Of a stretch of DNA of 64,000 bases, positions 11,592 through 24,471 are shown one piece after another. The position numbers and the translations under genes are program-made. The notes beneath the pieces are model-generated. The model saw only the letters and a program-made list of their open reading frames with translations, did not search any database and was not told the DNA's origin. The stretch comes from Ulota crispa (Eukaryota > Streptophyta > Bryopsida > Orthotrichales > Orthotrichaceae). Location: positions 14,384,817-14,448,816 of the forward strand of contig OY987249.1 of the NCBI GenBank assembly GCA_963920765.1. The letters are read 5' to 3'. Numbering within the stretch: the stretch's first letter is position 1; every line of letters starts with the position of its first letter.

Positions 11592-12101
11592 ATGCTTGCA
11601 CTTGTTAATTCAAAATTAATTGTATAGGAGATGTAGTGATTACTTATCTTGAATCCTTGTTGAATTAGATTTTTCATTTTTTATTTTTTATTTTATTGTT
11701 TCATGCTTATTCCGTAAAATGCCATTCAAAATTAACTTTAGATGAATTTCCAAGAAATATTTCCAAAACAAAACAAAAAAATCACTTAAAGTACGTTATC
11801 TTCATTGCCAAGCACTATACGAAGAGAGTACGTGGCTTGACAAGTCACCTACCATGTCAGGTTTGAAACCTCATCCACATTGGCTATGCCTGTTCTTTAG
11901 TTCCAAGCCAAAAATTCCATGTCCTTCAGCCAATTTGTCTTCTCAATATCAATCTTTCAATTGCAATTTTGGAAGCCACTTCTGTCATCATCCTTGTGCC
12001 TGCTTTTCCATTTTCTGACTTTGAAGCTGAGGTTAGTGGAAGTTATTGCACCTTTTTTGGTTGCTTGTGGAGGTTTTTTGCAAGTCAGGATAGCAATTGT
12101 C

Positions 12102-12242
12102 TAAGGTAGCTCACCCATACTTGAGCGGTACCTTAATGTGAGCTCTATGTACCCAGGTTGTTCATTTTAGAACTGAAATGAACAACTTGGGTACATAGCA
12201 CTCACAATAAGATACCGCTCAGGTATGGGTGAACTTACCTTA
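12102..12242. mobile_element. 141-bp palindromic MITE, TAAGGTA ends
   Basis: The left arm TAAGGTAGCTCACCCATAC is mirrored by GTATGGGTGAACTTACCTTA at the right end. The arms continue through 'tatgtacccaggttgttcat' against 'atgaacaacttgggtacata', leaving a loop of only a few bases. The ends relate it to the TAAGGTAGGAGG family. Confidence 0.85.
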
Positions 12243-13760
12243 CTTCTTTACGGTATAGGGCCAAATTAAAAAAGACAATGCTTGTTAATTTGGGAAAAAC
12301 ACTTTATCAAAATGGATTTTGAGATATTGAATGCTGTATTTGTGAGAATATTTTGATAGTTTAAAATGAATTTTTTGATAATTATTTTAAGATATTTCAT
12401 CATCATTGATATAGGGTTTTAAAGAAATTATCATAAAATTCACTCAAAATCACCTAAAAACTCTTAGAAATGAAAAAATTAGAATGCCCAAAAATTGAAG
12501 TTTTTCCCCAAATTAACGAATAAACCCTTCAAGAGTTTTGTGTCCATTGGTGATCATCGCCACGCCTATTCGATTTTTTAGTTGATTTTGTTACAATTGG
12601 ATGATGATTCCTCATGCCGCATTGGTAGGAAATGGTGGGTCAGGTTACTAATTCGTTTGTAGTCAGTTTGGCAATTATGAATCAAGGTTGACTATCATGC
12701 CTCCTCATTCACGTAATTTTTTGTTCTTAAGTTTTTGATGCTATAACTAGTGAGCAATCTATTAGTATAGATTGTGGTATTTTATAGTTGTGATCGAACT
12801 CCAGGGTGTAAATTGAGAGGTGTGGTGCTTGGAATGCTTGACTTAGGTTTCTTGAGTGCATGTATTCATTGTGCAATTTTGTGTTAGTTTTGCAGTGTGC
12901 TTTATAATTCTCTTTCTTTTTTTGTCCAATTTTTTTTAAACCGCTATACAGGAATCTGATTCTTGTATTTGGTTTTATAGTTTTAAACAAATTTTGTTAC
13001 AATTAAGTGATGATTCTTGATAAGTTAGGTTATTGAGTTTGTTAGCAAGGAATAGTTAGGTAGGCAATTAAGGATAGATGTTGTGAATTATCTCTATAGT
13101 CTTTAATAGGTTTTTCTTGATTTTCCTAATGCTAGAAAATCTTCAATCTATAATTGCGGTATTCTGAGTATATGAGATAAATTCTAGGGTGAAAATTGTG
13201 AGTAGTGGTGCTTGAGCCCATGAATTTGATGTTTTCGTTTTGAGTTAATCTATTGTGTCAATGTTTGGATGTTCTTTCTCTTGTTTCAAATTTCATGACT
13301 CCTTTGATTATATGCAATAGAGCCTTGTATGCTTTGTGATACGTGTGTTTGAAATGAATGAAGCTTAGGAAGGTTTTGTAGGTATGAAAATGTTATGTTG
13401 GACTTCATTGGTGGAATGGCATTTTATTGGCAGAAGATGACTAGTTTCTGCTTGACTCTAAGGTAATTGTGCTCGTTTACATTTTGATCCTAGATACAAA
13501 TCTATTTGTATTGTTAGAAGAAAATTATTTGCATGCCTCCAAATATGCTTGTCAGTATTATGTGAAACTACTATCATGCTCTTTATGCATAAGTTTTATC
13601 ACATGTGAGTTGCTCTCCTAATTCAAAACCACATGACATAGTCCTTTTCATCTATAAATGACTTGGAGCAAGTTTGTGTCAAATTACAAAGCCTTGTCTC
13701 TTTACAATTTTGTGACCTTTTTTTTGTAAATTAAACATTCATGTCACTGTATGGTTATAG
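12243..13760. other. Region upstream of the BTB gene, no gene seen
   Basis: Likely promoter, 5' UTR or upstream introns of the BTB gene. A short segment around 13439-13469 sits between 'ttggcag' and 'aaggtaatt' and could be a small upstream exon, but this is weak. Confidence 0.3.
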
Positions 13761-16700
13761 GTGTCAAGAATGAAGAAAGAATGTAGGCAAAAGTTGGAAA
13801 CAATCTCAAACACAAGGGTCATGTATGTAACCAATAAACGACAACGTGTATGTGGCACCAATTGGCTTCCCTCTTTGATTTCCTTGTGCAAAGAAAATCA
13901 TATGGATGAGGGCAACAACTTGGTAAGAAATCACATTTTAAAAAGTACTAAAATTAAGGTTGTTTCACACATTGTTGAGTGCATGATAACAAGTTGTCAT
14001 GTACTCATTTAAGCATATTTCTTGTCTTGGGGTTCAATATCATGTGTTGTGAATTTTTTGGTGCACTTCATTTTCTTAGCCAAGATTTTTAGCCTTTAAT
14101 TGTGATTGCATTACGCAATCATGATTAGTTCAATTGACATTTTGTAATATGGAGTGCTTTTTTAAGAATTAAAGTAAATTTAAGCTTTAATAATCATATA
14201 AGTAATCCTTTTGAATATGTGATACATATACACAACAACCCATGAATACATGTTTACCTTTCATAAAGCTAATATTTTCTTGGACTATTGTTCATTGTAA
14301 ATTCATAAATTTTAATTTTTGAAGGGTTGTACACATAATAATGGCTAATATTCAAACTTGTTGTTCTTTTCCTTTTATATTCATCCAACAAGTAGTTGTA
14401 GTGGTGCATTGTGTCCATTGGCATTTTGTAAGTATCAAACTTACAAAGATTGAAGCAACATTTTGTTAACACCTAGCATATTTGACAATTTTAGTTTGCA
14501 ATATAGTGGGAGTAGAATTTATGTAATACATACAATGTTTTAATGTTTATAAATGTAACATGTACCATTCCCAACTATAGTTTGCTATGTAGTGACTATT
14601 GTGTTGAACAATTGAATTAACATACTCAATTTATGATTTTGATTTTCTCTATTGATTAGACGCTTTGGATCCTTAGAAACATACAATAGTAACATTGCAT
14701 GCTGTTAATTTAATTTGTACATGTAGGCATGCGCACAATAGTGCATTTATTAAAACCCATGTTGTGGTTCACAAGCTTGTATTTAATTATTACTTGTGTT
14801 CTGTTGATTTTGCCCATAGAGGAGGGCAAACTTTGTCAATTTCTTCAAATCATGTGAGGGTCATAATTTAGTGCGTGTGAACACATGTTTTCAACAATTT
14901 ATATGACAATAATTGTGATATCTTTATTAAGAAGCCTTGCTCTAGCGTGAAGATTTCCCTTCAACACATCTGTAGCCACTGCTAATCCTTGTTGAACATA
15001 TCAATGTTATGGATACAATCACTATTATCACACAACCTACAAAGGTTGTTGATTTAGTAGTTTGGGTGAGCTGTTAAATTTTTTTACACCTTTGTCTCTT
15101 CATACCCTATGAAATTGAAGCATGGTTATGCCCATGTCATTTAAGATCAACAACATGAAATCTTGTAGTCATGCACACAATGTGACACTTGGGTTGCTAG
15201 TCAATCAAGGTTGTGTCAAACCTATTGTGGGACGGCCTTTTCTTAAAGTTTTTAAAGCATTAAACATCTCAATTATTTTGGTGCTTATAAGTAGTGGGTG
15301 AATTAACCTGGGTACTTGTTCTATCTTGCCCTTGTTGTTTTGTAGAAAGTATATTAGAGTATTTTGAACAATACTTTATGTGATTTTTTGTCTTACATTT
15401 GATTTTTAGCACACCATTGAGATCAAAGTTATAAGCTTAGTCATAGAGCAATATTGTTTACAATTCTTATAGAGTATATTTTGTTGTGATCATTTTGACA
15501 GGGAATTTTGAAGTTTGATGATGTGAGCACAGCAGATGTGATTCTACACTTGCAACAAGATGAAGGATCTCTATTAGAACAAGAAATACCCAAGGATAAA
15601 ATTATAAACACTTCCAAAGCCGTAACAATCAGTCATGGAGACCCTATTAATGTTCATGCTCATGTTTTAACCCAATGTCGCTACTTTGATGCGCTCTTGT
15701 CAGACAGATGGCAAGACCAAGCCCAAACCTCAACAATAGAAGAGAGCGAGAAAACAAGACCCATTCATATCAATCTTTGTGTGGTTCCAGGACGTCATCG
15801 AAGCTCGTACATAGCAACATTGAAACTTCTATACACGCAAGATTTTATTGGAACCATATACAATGTTGAAAATGCCTTGAGCATACTTCCCATAGCTGCA
15901 GAGTTGCTATATGACCATTGTATATCTATTTGCATGAGATTTCTAGAAGCAGTCTCATGGACAAGGGAGGAAGAACGGCAAATTGTGCAGCTTATATCAT
16001 GTTTGCAACTCAAAGAGTCTTCTCTACTGCTAGCAAGGCTTAGTCCTGTGAATGTAAGTGATTTCAATTCTAGGTTTGTGCACACATGGACGAGAGGAAT
16101 CCAATGCCTATCTCCTTATCAATTAGAAAAATTGCAATCTTCCACCTAAGCATAAACTATATTGGTTACTTTTTTATATCTTATGTAGCAACTTTCACTC
16201 TATACATGTGATCACTTATAAAGTGCAATTTGAATTTTTCATTGATGCTGATTGTAATGCTCATTATGAAGGAAACTGCAGTTGTGGACATGTTCAACGG
16301 GCTAGTATATGCAGCTACACATAGCCACCAAAATGGTGCCACTGTGAAAGCCTTTGTAGCACAGCTCTTGAGCAGACATGCCTCTCAAGACACTATTCAA
16401 CAAGTTCTAGATAAGGCGTTTGCACACAGTTTAAAGATTGTAAAGGACTCGGTTGAAGAGTACGCAAGTCCTAATGTGAGGGGCCACCATGATGAAATTG
16501 AAGCTTTACAAAGGCAAAATCTTCATACTGCTGTTGTCAACGGACGACATTTGCTTTGGATTATTGAAAGAATGATAGAACTTCGAGTTGCTGAATCTGC
16601 AGTTGTAGAATGGAGTGAACAAGGAGCATTTACAGCAAATTTAAGACGTGCATTTAGCGATGATACTTGGAGAAGTATTGCACCTGGACTCCCTGCTCTT

Positions 16701-17519
16701 GTGCTTCGTTGCACGTGTCGATTGGCAAGCGCGGTTGCTAATGGATCCATCATTGCCTCACAGCAGGTTAGGCATTACTTTTACAATTGATGGATGTAGT
16801 CGTGTTGGTTCCAATTAATTATGTCTTATTTTTGCCAAAGTAATATTGCAATGGATTTATTGATAAAAGGAGATTTTTTTAGAAACCAATTGTCAGTATC
16901 ATAATTGAGAGTATTTTTGATGATTCATGGTGAGGTTTGCCTATTGTCAAAGTGATTTTACAAAGACCTCCATATGAATCATTGTGATTATAGGAAGACT
17001 TTGTCATGAATTAAAGAGTAGTTTCTCTTTTTGATGTCCATAAGTTTTCAAAGTAGTTTAATGGAAATTCTTGCTTTTTGATATTTGTATAGTTTATTTT
17101 ATGAATAGCAAAATTTCATTAATCCCTTTGTGAATTTTATCATACAAGTGCTTCTTTATTTGTGAAAAATGGTGTAATCAATGTGCCACAACAATTTTTT
17201 ATATTTTTCTAACTCTTTGTTTGATTCTTTTTATTATTAGGTACGTCTCAAGCTGGTAAAAAAATGGCTGCCTGTACTTGTAATATCTCGAGAAAGTCAA
17301 GGTCGAGACAATCAAAATAGACACCTTCATCAAGAACTAGAGGACATATTCTTGAATATCATTCTCACCCTTCCAATGGCTGAGTCTCAAAAACTTCTCC
17401 AACAATGTTTGAGCTTTGCCACTCGAAACTTGGAAGACTGCCCGCATCTTGTGAATGCTTTCAACATGTGGTTTTGTAGAGCAACTCAAATGCCTGCAAT
17501 GGAACTGGAGGAGATGTAG
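13761..17519 (+). CDS. BTB/POZ domain protein (plant At1g63850 / At3g50780 type), four exons
   Basis: This is a plant BTB/POZ protein. Such proteins usually act as substrate adaptors for CUL3 ubiquitin ligases; the substrate is unknown. Proposed exons are 13761-13922, 15502-16053, 16272-16766 and 17241-17519 (TAG), all joined in phase 0 by GT-AG introns, giving about 495 codons. The first joint was chosen because exon 1 ends at 'ttg|gtaaga' and exon 2 opens GILKFDD in phase. Exon 2 carries the BTB fold: DVSTADVILHL, then HAHVLTQCRYFDALLSDRW. It should end at 'aat|gtaagt' (16053); the open frame running on to 16149 is probably intronic. Later exons give the conserved C-terminal half (YAATHSHQNGATVKAFVAQL, LHTAVVNGRHLLWIIERM, KKWLPVL, and DCPHLVNAFNMWFCR). 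The ATG may be in exon 1 (MKKECRQK) or further upstream. No defect is seen. Confidence 0.85.
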
Positions 17520-18570
17520 TTAGAGAGTTGTTAATAATGATTGTAGGTAAAGGTTGAAGTGTGTAAGTTGACAAGTAAGAGTGGATAGCTCAATTGGAAG
17601 TGAGTTTTATCAATACATTTTAGAGAAGGGACTGCATGAAAAGGAACTACTTAGGCACTTATGTAGGCCTCTATATTGAGTATTTGGGTCCAATTTAACT
17701 GTTAGATTTGTAAAAATTGATGATGTGCTTAGGCTACCTATTCCTTTGCTTTGCTCTGCACTGCAAAGAAGGAGGCTTTGCTTTAAGAAAAGCTATAGTA
17801 AGGAAGAGTTTGAATAGCCACCTTACTTGAAAAGGAAGCCAATACTACATGGACAAAGCCTCTTATAGAATACTTGTTTATTGATATTGTGATGAAATGT
17901 TTACCAAGTACCAAATTGCTAACTAGAGTAGTTTTGTAGTTTTGTGAGAAAATCTCAATTCTTGAAGAAGTAAAGTTTCTTTGTTGTTGATGTTTTTGAC
18001 AAAGAGTTTTATAAGTGGCAATAAAATAAAATAAAACTATTCCATGAAAAATAAATACTAAAATATTGAATTTTGAGGAGAATAGAGTTCACATTTTGTA
18101 AATATTGTATTATAACAAATAATCTTAAGAAGTGAAAGAACACAATATTTGCCAAAAGGGTTCACATTAGTTAGCCAAAAGTGGCTAATAGATCATGTAG
18201 GGAGTTGGATAAATTGTATTGTTTAGCAACACTCAACTTTGTAAAAAATCAATGAGATGCAATCTTGAATCATATCCAAATAATTTTAAAGCATGCCCTC
18301 TATTTTATCATTCTAAAGTAGAAATCATACATAGAATGAACAAAATATACAACCAAATACAACCAAGTACCAAACAAAATTAGACTTTGAATCTATACAA
18401 CAAAACATTATCTAAATGCAAAGGTGGGCAACTAACTTACCTAGTCCAACTCTGCCCTTCTCCACATTGCCTTGGACTTATGTTATTGCACAAACGTTGA
18501 TGTGGGGCTAGGGTGGAATAACACTATTTTTTTCACTCATCAAAAAATATGAGAATTTAGAAATTTACCA
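17520..18570. other. 3' region of the BTB gene and intergenic DNA
   Basis: No gene. The last ~80 bases ('gaatttagaaatttacc') appear to be the left part of an AATTGATATAGG-type MITE that the CACTA element at 18571 split. Confidence 0.45.
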
Positions 18571-20244
18571 CACTAGAAGAAAACGTTGGTAAATCTAACT
18601 GACAGCATATGACTTACTGTCCTAAACAATTGCACAATGACAACTAAGCGACTCTGGTCATGGCTAAAGTTGTAGCAGGTGTAGAACAGTTGTTTATTTG
18701 ACTTGAGAGATGAGGTTTGTTGTGTATATTTTGGGATGAATGATTTTAGGTCCATGATCAAATGAAATCTTTACTGCCGTTAGAGCAATCTGACATCTTT
18801 GATTTAGAGTTGTATGTGAGTCGTATGAATAATTAACTTCTTTGTCTTTACTACTAGAGTAATACTATGAAACAACTATTAAACGACTCTTGATAGAATT
18901 GAATTAAATAATTAATAAAATTCATATTTAGGCTGCCAGCATTGCAGCTCCCAATACCATTCTTATTTTAGTTGGAAGATGTGCACATTAATGAGTGGTT
19001 TCCTAATTGTTCCATAGTTGTTGATTAGTGCTAGAGTGCTATATCTAATTAGGGACTATACTGACGTGGTTGTATTGTAGATGCAATGCGTTTCTTCTTT
19101 CTCAATTGAACTATTTTGCCACTTGTGATACATTTTTGAAGCTTTTATCTTTAAATTTGGTCATGAAAACAATTAGATCATTGCCACTGCTAAACAACTA
19201 CTCGATTGTAAATTGACTTGATATCAACTACACAACAACTACAAGACTAAGCTCTGACTTTACATTGACTAAACAACAACTACAAGACTATACACCTACT
19301 ACTAAGCAACTATAAACTGACTCAGTTGCTCCTACAATTGTTGTGTACTTGTTATGTAGTTGTTCTAGTCTAGTCGTTTATTGCTTGTTCTTCTTCTTAA
19401 CCCATTCTCTTGAGTTGCTTAAAATGTCCAAACTAGCTCATCTCATCAATGTTAGTAATGAGTGTATATTATAGAGTGCCAATAACCAAATGTTTACTAA
19501 TACCTTGCACATGCTAATAAGTCCTCTTTGGCAAACAATTCAGTAGCACCTACCAAAGAATGTTTACAAAACAAGAAATGTCATGCTTTTCCTACTCCAA
19601 TTCCAACCAACTATTTAAAAGGGGTGTATTTTGGCTAGCTTACTAAACCGTATGTTTAGCAAAACTTTAGTTGTATTTTAGGTTTACATGTATTGTAGTG
19701 AGATCATTACAATATTCTCCAAGCATGTACTAGTTGTAGCTTAGTTGTATTTGAGTCATAAATTCAATTATTATTATTACTACTATTAACAACAATTAAA
19801 AAGCTACAATTAAAGCTCTTTGAAAGCTAAAAATTGAATGTTTCATAATAATAATATTTTTTTAATTATGTTTTTTAAAGATAGACAGAAATAAAAAAGA
19901 TATGATTTGTTTTAAAATAGAAAATTAACCCATTCAAATATTAGAATTTAGAATTTTAAAGTTTGCAAAAAACTTGTTACAAATGCTAGGTTTTAGCATG
20001 TAAGTAGTCCATTTTGAGATAAATATGTATTTTAGGCACATTTTTAATGTTAAATTTGCCAAAATCAAATTATTTAAGTTTTAATAGTAATCACCCATAA
20101 AATCAAATTATAATTTTAGAATCAGTTTAGACTTTCATTTTGAGATTATGGTTGGTAGTTTGTAGGGTGAAGATGCGGCTGCCACCTTTGAATTTAGGGT
20201 TTAGCTCTACAGACTTGGTCTATTGGCTCTGTGCTCTTTTAAGG

Positions 20245-20665
20245 GTTTGTTGACATTGTGCACTTGTCAAAGTTTGTTGCCTCTGGATTCTTCTCATGTT
20301 TGTTTGTTTTGCTAAGGTTCGTTTGCACTGTAATCTTTTTAGGTTTGTTTGCTCCACACTTTTCTCAAGTTTACGCGCTCCGCGCTCTTCTCAAGTTTGC
20401 TTGCACTGTGCACTTGTTAAAGTTTGTTGGCTTTGTATTCTTCTCATGTTTGTTTACTTTGCTAAGGTTCGTTTGCATTGCGATCTTCTTAGGTTTATTT
20501 GCTCTACAATTTTCTCAAATTTACGCGCTCCGCACTTGTCTCAGGTTTTCTTGCACCGCGCACTTGTCATAGTTTGCTGGCTCCGTGCTCTTCTCTAGAT
20601 TTGTTGGCTCTATGTTCTTTGTAAGTTTGCTTGTTCCGCACACTTATTAGGGTTTTTTGGCTCCG
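20245..20665. repeat. Higher-order minisatellite: ~30-bp units in a 150-bp period
   Basis: 'cacttgt' blocks recur at 20261, 20411 and 20561, exactly 150 bases apart. Each block is built of five ~30-bp variants around 'aagtttgttggctccgtgct'. The open frames here are side products of the repeat. Confidence 0.9.
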
Positions 20666-21404
20666 AGCGATACCACATTGTAACTAAGTTTGATGTTTTG
20701 CTTTCATTATCTATATGGAATTGCAAGCGTGTGCACATGATGTTGAGTGGATACAAAGGACAATGTGTTATAATATGTGATTGCTAAATAAGTAGTAGAC
20801 CCACTGTGAGTTTCTAATATACATGAAGCTTTTTGATCTGGTATATACGATTGATATGTACTTTGAAGTAATTGTGTGTATTAATTATGAAGTAAGTGAT
20901 GACTAGGTGACAACTAGGTGGCAACTCTTGGATTTGATGTGAAGCGTGATTGAACTCAGATGCTAGAAAGATACGACTCTAGTAGGACTCAATGGTAAGT
21001 AAGATATGTTTGTAGCAAATAGGATGTTATTATTCTGTAACTTAGTAACTAGTACAATTGCACGACTCTTATTTTACTCAGTGTTCACTATATTACTACT
21101 ATGCCATGAATTTGTGACTACAGAATCACTTCTGCAATGACTACTTGTCCAATGAATTATGACTTTGTTATTACTCAGTGACCAATAAAATGTGACTCTA
21201 GTACAACTCAGTGGCCATTGAGGTAGTACTATAGCATGATCCATTGATCATCACTATATGACTTTGCAGTATCTAATTAACAACTAAACTATGATAGCAC
21301 TATGACTATGTCATGACTTTGTAGACACTAGATTATCACTATGTCATGATTGAACAAGAACTACTATACGACTGTATGATGATTAGGTAACCACTAAGCT
21401 ACAA

Positions 21405-21640
21405 CTCAACTATGACTCAACTACAACTCAACTACGAATCAACCACGACTCAACTATGACTCAACCACAACTCAACTATGACTCAACCACAACTCAACTA
21501 TGACTCAACCACGACTCAACCACGACTCAACTATGACTCAACCACGACTCAACCACGACTCAACCACAACTCAACCACGACTCAACCACGACTCAACCAC
21601 GACTCAATGGCCTCTCAATTACGACTCAACTACAACTCAA
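21405..21640. repeat. 11-bp tandem repeat (actcaaccacg)
   Basis: About twenty copies of 'actcaaccacg' or 'actcaactatg' without spacers. It lies near the right end of the CACTA element and may be an amplified subterminal motif. Confidence 0.95.
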
Positions 21641-22162
21641 TAACAACTACAGAATTACACTAATACAACTCAGAGTACTTCCATAAATGACTTACACAAC
21701 TAAAATTTGACTAACCCACAACTCAACTATAACTATCATTAGCATGATCATCTGAACATTATGTAATTTAGAGACAAAATAATTGTTGATAAATGTCCAT
21801 AAAGTTGCTCTCAGCAAATAGGAACAGAACAATTGGAAGAAAGTGGGCCCTACCACAAGTTGTATTGTAGTTGTAACCGTACCCATGAATAGTCGTATGT
21901 GAGCAGAGAATCTAGTATTTATCCGGGCACTTACTTAATGACCCACCGGAAAAAAAAAATATGACAGAGAGAAGTTAATACTGTGTCAGTTGTGTCAAAC
22001 GGATGAAAACTATTGTATCGCTAGAATGTCCTAAATGACAGGTTTTCTAGAACTAGGACATGACTTCACAGTTGTATAGTTGTAAAAGAGTCATTTGTAT
22101 CCTAAACGACTCAAAAATGAGTTGTTTATAGAATCTGATTTTACACATTTTCTTCTAGTGCC

Positions 22163-22310
22163 GTAGGGAGATTGAATTTGAGAATTTTGAGTTTGTATTT
22201 GGATTCAAAGACCTTGCTTTAATCTGGGACCCCGAAGGAGGATACAATTGAACAACAAAATAACAGGGGACAAATTATTACTATTACCCTTGTTTGAAAA
22301 AACACTCGAG
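22163..22310. mobile_element. Right part of a MITE split by the CACTA element
   Basis: 'tttgagaattttgagtttg', 'aaagaccttgctttaatctg' and 'caattgaacaac' match the MITEs at 9589-9961 and 27491-27905. Read across the CACTA insertion, 18540-18570 and 22162 onward continue the same MITE. Confidence 0.65.
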
Positions 22311-22390
22311 TTTTTTGCGCTGGCCTCACACTGACATATGTGCAATAAACTAAGCCCATTGTCTTGGAGCCCTACTTTTTAGCCAACTCA

Positions 22391-23040
22391 GGCCTAGTTC
22401 ACACTAGCAATCAAATAAAAATTTCTCAAATGTTATTGGTTGGAATATTAGTTTTGTCCGTCAAAGGGTTCACACTTGAGGTTTGTTTGGTGCTTCAACT
22501 TGTCATGTCACCAATCAATATGTCCATGTCAGTGGACAATATAATGAAATTTTGGAGCTTGCTCCGAAGGTGGTACCAAACTTGTCCAGTAGAGGAACAC
22601 TCCTGAAATGGCACATCCAACAACCAAATGACGTGGAAGTGATTCTAATAGATGAAACATTGGACAAGGTGCCAATTTTTGTGTTTTTTCTGGCCATTAG
22701 TCTGAACCAGGCCCCAGCCCCGTTCAAACCAACAACCAAACAAAAATTTCTTGAACGTCATTAGTTGGAATGTTAGTTTTGTTTGATAAAGGGTTTAGAC
22801 TTGGGATTTGTCCAATACTTCAATTTGCCATGTCACCAACCTAAATGTCCATGTCAGTGGACAAGGTAGTGAAATTTTGAGGCTTACTACAAGGACGGTA
22901 CCAAACTTGGCCAATAGAAGAACACTCTTGAAATAGCACACCCAACAATTGGATGACGTGGAAGTGACCCTGGCGTATGAAGCACTGGACACAATTCCAA
23001 TTTTTATGTTTTGTCTAGCCGCTAGTTTGAACCGAGCCTC
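22391..23040. mobile_element. Two tandem Tourist-like (PIF/Harbinger-type) MITEs
   Basis: Copy 1 runs from about 22391 to 22714 and copy 2 from 22715 to 23040, in direct order with strong similarity ('atgtccatgtcagtggacaa' in both). Each begins with a GGCC..GTTCA-A-C type end and closes with CTGAACCAGGCC or TTGAACCGAGCC, so the ends are inverted repeats. The ends resemble those of the Tourist-like MITE at 45157. The open frames here are not credible genes. Confidence 0.65.
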
Positions 23041-23500
23041 ATTCCATCCTAGCATCCCATCCCCATCCTATCCCATCCCCATTCTAGCATCCCATTCCAA
23101 CCCCATTCTAGCATCCCATCCCAATATAGTAGTGCTTTTTTAAGATGAACCTTTATAAGAAAAAATGCTTAGCTAAGATAAAAGAGATGATTGTCTTAGC
23201 AATTGGAGAGTTACAAAAAATGTGTTTGGTTACAACGAATGCTTTCCTTACACGAAATGAATATGCTGTCCAGATACCTTCATCTTATCGAGGCACCACT
23301 GTATCCCATTCCAACCCCATCCATCCTAGCATCCCATTCCAGCCTCATCCCAGCATCCCATTGTAGGCCCATCCCAACATTCCATCACCCAATCTCATCC
23401 CATCCCATCCCATAGCTCCATCTCATCCCATGACCCCATCTCATCCCATGATCCCATCCCATGATCCCATCCCATGATCTCATCTCATCATCTCATCTCA
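23041..23500. repeat. TCCCA-rich minisatellite in two blocks
   Basis: 'atcccatcccatgatcccat'-type units fill 23041-23120 and 23300-23500, split by about 180 bases of other sequence. Units vary from 5 to 13 bases. Confidence 0.9.
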
Positions 23501-23540
23501 TCAATCCACCATAGCTTGAAAATCAGATCACCAAATCTCA

Positions 23541-23816
23541 TTGACAGCAACGGAATTGACTGAATTCAGTTGCAACACCTTGCCAATCGTATCGTATCCA
23601 ATCAAAGGTGGATTAAGCTTACCTCACATAATCACCCCCACTTCAACCTTGCCCAACAATCATGTTTCAATACAAGACATCCAAGGTCCTTGTACCAAAG
23701 AAGAAAGCGCCATTGAAACAAAACTGCTTACTAGAGCTCTAGAGCTCATTGAATTCCATTCAACACTCGAGCTACAACGTAATTGTTTGAATCCATCTGC
23801 TTTCTCTCAGTATGCA
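23541..23816 (+). repeat. Outlying, diverged unit of the AP endonuclease promoter array
   Basis: 'gagctcattgaattccat', 'cgagctac' and 'atccatctgctttctctca' match the units at 25400-26890. Two TTAA elements (23817-25398) separate it from the rest, inserted where the array reads 'ggtatgcagtaaaa'. Confidence 0.75.
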
Positions 23817-24471
23817 TTAACCCTTCAACGCCTAAGGGGCATTTATTTTGCCCCTCTGAATTTTGTTGAGAGATACCAAAAGTTTTTGAAGATTTTTTGT
23901 GTGGTTATTATTATATCTAAATTGTTGTTGAAGTCTAGTTTCAGCATCAAGAGTCTGATCTTGAAAATGAATTAAAGTGATTTGTCTACTCAAGATTTTG
24001 TGCAAGGGTGTCCATTGCAAATCTTCACTTTCTAGTGTTGAAGGCTCTTGCAAATGAGCCTCAAGTACACTAGAACTTGGAAAAAAAAATTGCATTAAAA
24101 ATTCATTTAAAAAAAATTGTAGAATAGATTTTGAGAAGCCAAAAATTGATTGGAGTTATGCAAGTTGTACTTTACATACTCATATTTTTTTGGTACCCTC
24201 AATTTTAGGTTTGAGATGCAAAAAGAGGATTGAAAGACTTCAAATCACTTTCACAATTTTAACACCATCATGATCAAACATTATAATCTTTCAATCCATA
24301 AGTGATATAGTTGTGATTTCTTTTTGTATGCAATCTATAACATGTCTACTTTGAATTTTTATAGTTACATTTCAAAAAAAATCGATAAAATTGATCAAAA
24401 TGCTGGCACTTTGTTCACTTTTGAGCAAAATTCCGAGATACTCCAAAATTCTAGGGGCAGTGAGGGGTTAA
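23817..24471. mobile_element. TTAA-bounded 655-bp element
   Basis: It begins TTAACCCTTCAACGCC and ends GGGCAGTGAGGGGTTAA. The ends are imperfect inverted repeats. Its right TTAA is also the left TTAA of the next element. No transposase ORF. Confidence 0.75.

Larger units (their letters stand above)
18571..22161. mobile_element. Non-autonomous CACTA (En/Spm-type) DNA transposon, ~3.6 kb
   Basis: The left end CACTAGAAGAAAACGT is mirrored at the right end by ACATTTTCTTCTAGTG. The flanking trinucleotides are CCA on the left and CCG on the right, fitting a 3-bp target duplication with one change. The inside has no transposase. It is instead filled with short motifs around 'cgactc', 'gactcaac' and 'aactac', as in CACTA subterminal regions that bind the transposase partner, plus two tandem arrays (20245-20665 and 21405-21640). 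It would need a transposase from elsewhere. It lies inside an older MITE. Confidence 0.85.

Noticed and set aside
16075-16149. Extension of BTB exon 2 to the stop at 16149
   Set aside because: A consensus donor at 16054 and an in-phase acceptor at 16271 give a join that continues the conserved domain. The extension would end the protein early.
20258-20598. Open frames of about 100 codons rich in Leu, Phe and Cys that look membrane-like
   Set aside because: Two overlapping frames stay open only because the 30-bp units are a multiple of three. They sit inside a CACTA element.
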